Source: Arthrobacter ramosus
GTDB taxonomy: Bacteria; Actinomycetota; Actinomycetes; Actinomycetales; Micrococcaceae
NCBI RefSeq assembly: GCF_039535095.1
Contig: NZ_BAAAWN010000001.1
Location: forward strand, 1,178,001 to 1,242,000
Reading direction: 5' to 3'
Length of the DNA stretch: 64,000 bases
How positions within the stretch are numbered: position 1 is the first letter of the stretch; every line of letters begins with the position of its first letter. The notes under the pieces were generated by a model, which was not told the DNA's origin, made no database searches, and worked only from the letters and a program-made list of their open reading frames with translations. The position numbers and the translations under genes were made by a program. Shown one piece after another: positions 62,290 to 64,000 of the stretch.

Positions 62290-64000
62290 ATGTCGTCAGG
62301 ATCCAGCGTGGAGGATCGTTCTAAACCTGCAGTAGTCCGGGAAGGGTTCTTCGGGGACTACTACGAGCATCTCGCAGAGGAGGACGCCCGCGGATACGAT
62401 GCCGAGCAATTGACCTCCAGGGCAGCGGCACACCGGGAAGCGGGGCAGAGCCGCAAGCCGGGCACTGCCAACGTCAGGATTGCCAACGAGGGTGATCGCA
62501 GCATTCTGTACATCGTTACGGATGATATGCCGTTCCTGGTGGACTCGGTGAACGCCGAACTCGTTCGCCAGAACTGCGCCATCCGGCTCGTCATGCACCC
62601 ACTCTTCGTGGTTTCTCGTGATCACGTCACTGGCGATCTGTCCGACATCGCCCGGGTGCCGTCGAACATCGGCATCTCAAGCGGTGACACCGCGGCGATG
62701 CCGAACATCGCCCATCTGATCGCCCAAGGTGACAACGTCTCCCACATGGAGTCGTGGATCGCCGTCGAGGTTGACAGAGTGGCCGACGACTTCCAGAAGG
62801 AACTCGTGGACGGAATCCACCGCGTCCTGAGCGACGTCCGCGCCGCCGTCGAAGACTGGCCCAAAATGCGCACGAAGGCGCTCGAGCTGGCATCGTCCCT
62901 GGACAAGGTGGCCCACCCGGAAGACATCGCGGAGCTCAGGCAAGCGCAGGACCTGCTGCGTTGGTTGGACAACGGCAACTTCACGTTCCTGGGTTACAGG
63001 GAATACGACCTCATCACCGAGAACGGTGAAGACGTCCTTGAGTTGCGCGAAGCGAGCGGTTTGGGACTCTTGAGGGCGGGGGACCACCCGCACCAAATCC
63101 AGCACCTCACCGACGCCGGACGCCGGAAGGCGCGCGAGAAGCGCGCCTTGGTCATCACCAAAGCCAACTCGCGGTCCACCGTGCACCGCCCCGCGTACCT
63201 GGACTACATCGGTGTCAAGAGCTTCGATGTTGCCGGCAACGTCAACGGTGAGCGCCGCTTCATCGGCCTCTTCGCCACGAGCGCGTACACCGGTTCCGTC
63301 AAGAACATCCCCATCGTTCGGGAAAAGGTCGACGCAGTGCTCCGCTCGGCCGGGTTCCCGCAGGACTCCCACTCCGGCAAGGACCTCGTCGGTATTCTCG
63401 AGACCTACCCCCGTGATGAACTCTTCCAGATCGAGACCGAGGACCTGGCAGCAACGGCTTTGGGCATCCAGCGTCTGCAGGAACGGCGCCGCACGAAGCT
63501 CTTCCTGCGCCCGGATATCTACGGACGGTTCATGTCGGCACTGGTCTACTTGCCCCGTGACCGCTACACCACCAACGTCCGGCAACGAATTGAGCAGGAA
63601 CTCCGCGAGACCTTCGAGGCCGAGAGCATTGACTACGAGGCCCGGATCACGGAGTCCGCACTCTCGAGGGTGTTCTTCCGTATCCGGCTGCCGCGGGAGG
63701 CGGAGCTCCGCGACGTCGACACCGGTGAACTCGAAAAGCGGCTTGTCCGGGCTTCGCGGTCGTGGGCTGAAGGTATTGCAGAGGTGCTCCGCGAGAACAC
63801 CAGCGGGCTGGACGCCGAGCGACTGTCAGTCCTGTGGGCGGATGCGTTTCCCGCCGGATACCGTGTCGACTACGAAGTCGAGGACGCCCTCAAGGACATT
63901 GAGCGTTTCGAGAAGTATGCCGCCACAACCGACCGGAACGCCGTCGCCGTCCAGGCGGTCCCCGGAGTGCATGTCTACCTGCCCAACGGCGCCGGTGAGC
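62290..64000 (+). CDS. NAD-specific glutamate dehydrogenase (large GDH180 type), N-terminal part
   Basis: 570 residues lie in the window; the frame stays open to the edge and the family is about 1,600 residues, so some 65% is missing. The N-terminus (GFFGDYYEHLAEEDA; VTDDMPFLVDSVNAELVRQN; NIPIVREKVDAVLRSAGF; RRTKLFLRPDIYGRFMSAL) matches the regulatory part of actinobacterial GDH180. It oxidises glutamate to 2-oxoglutarate. ATG 62290 has GGAGG about 10 nt upstream. Confidence 0.92.
   Translation, partial: MSSGSSVEDRSKPAVVREGFFGDYYEHLAEEDARGYDAEQLTSRAAAHREAGQSRKPGTANVRIANEGDRSILYIVTDDMPFLVDSVNAELVRQNCAIRLVMHPLFVVSRDHVTGDLSDIARVPSNIGISSGDTAAMPNIAHLIAQGDNVSHMESWIAVEVDRVADDFQKELVDGIHRVLSDVRAAVEDWPKMRTKALELASSLDKVAHPEDIAELRQAQDLLRWLDNGNFTFLGYREYDLITENGEDVLELREASGLGLLRAGDHPHQIQHLTDAGRRKAREKRALVITKANSRSTVHRPAYLDYIGVKSFDVAGNVNGERRFIGLFATSAYTGSVKNIPIVREKVDAVLRSAGFPQDSHSGKDLVGILETYPRDELFQIETEDLAATALGIQRLQERRRTKLFLRPDIYGRFMSALVYLPRDRYTTNVRQRIEQELRETFEAESIDYEARITESALSRVFFRIRLPREAELRDVDTGELEKRLVRASRSWAEGIAEVLRENTSGLDAERLSVLWADAFPAGYRVDYEVEDALKDIERFEKYAATTDRNAVAVQAVPGVHVYLPNGAGE

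Noticed and set aside
1..64000. CRISPR arrays, rRNA genes, prophage genes
   Set aside because: No regularly spaced repeat-spacer units, no rRNA sequence and no phage structural or integrase genes were seen.

Overview
The window is high-GC actinobacterial chromosome, most likely from Arthrobacter, Paenarthrobacter, Pseudarthrobacter or a close relative in the Micrococcaceae. The basis is mtrA-mtrB-lpqB followed by a ComF-type gene, long-form hpf and secA, together with a SigK/RskA pair, an NAD-glutamate dehydrogenase of the large actinobacterial type, and frequent GTG and TTG starts. Genus and family are inferred from gene content, not from a database search.

Positions 1-8050 are an accessory patch. 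After the end of a UPF0182 membrane protein there are two initiator tRNA-fMet genes (1062-1135 and 7097-7170). Each is followed by a terminator and then by a copy of a 430-480 bp non-coding module (A 2491-2920, B 7235-7715). Between the tRNAs lie a broken IS256-family (IS1249-like) element, a truncated ABC ATPase, a signal-peptide-bearing Trp-rich small protein (3301-3774), a CPBP intramembrane protease, an ABC ATPase/permease pair, a small two-TM protein, and what looks like the 3' tail of a group II intron. The Trp-rich protein with its protease and transporter is the best candidate here for an undescribed system, perhaps a bacteriocin-like or membrane-active exported peptide with its own processing and self-protection genes. 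That function is inference.

Positions 8200-22700 are mainly catabolic. They hold a VOC protein, etfB-etfA with a cytochrome b and an acyl-CoA dehydrogenase behind a palindromic operator, a PspA/TPM-domain envelope pair, an HtrA protease, a second etfB-etfA pair with a PIG-L deacetylase, and gluconate kinase plus permease. Positions 22790-32610 hold a TipA-type MerR regulator, sigK-rskA, trmL, a J-domain protein, a diacylglycerol-kinase-type lipid kinase, a Cys-rich HTH regulator, a cysteine desulfurase, a ferredoxin-reductase-like flavoprotein and mnmA. The last four suggest sulfur/Fe-S handling and tRNA thiolation. Positions 32640-38454 are a peptide ABC transporter operon with a fused double ATPase.

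Positions 38537-47054 hold a small dehydrogenase, chorismate mutase, a MetE-like protein and a minus-strand operon (membrane protein, DUF4129, DUF4350, MoxR ATPase, DUF58, DUF4166). Divergent from this operon runs the envelope-stress block mtrA-mtrB-lpqB, then comF-like, hpf, an AlkZ-like glycosylase and secA (to 57594). The end of the window carries an Rv3235-family gene, a LysM protein, an unknown conserved gene, an excisionase/BldC-like HTH gene, an orphan SAF/CpaE-like pair, and the first third of NAD-glutamate dehydrogenase. A run of exactly 10-bp-phased TTGATG repeats sits in the promoter region between the LysM gene and the unknown gene.
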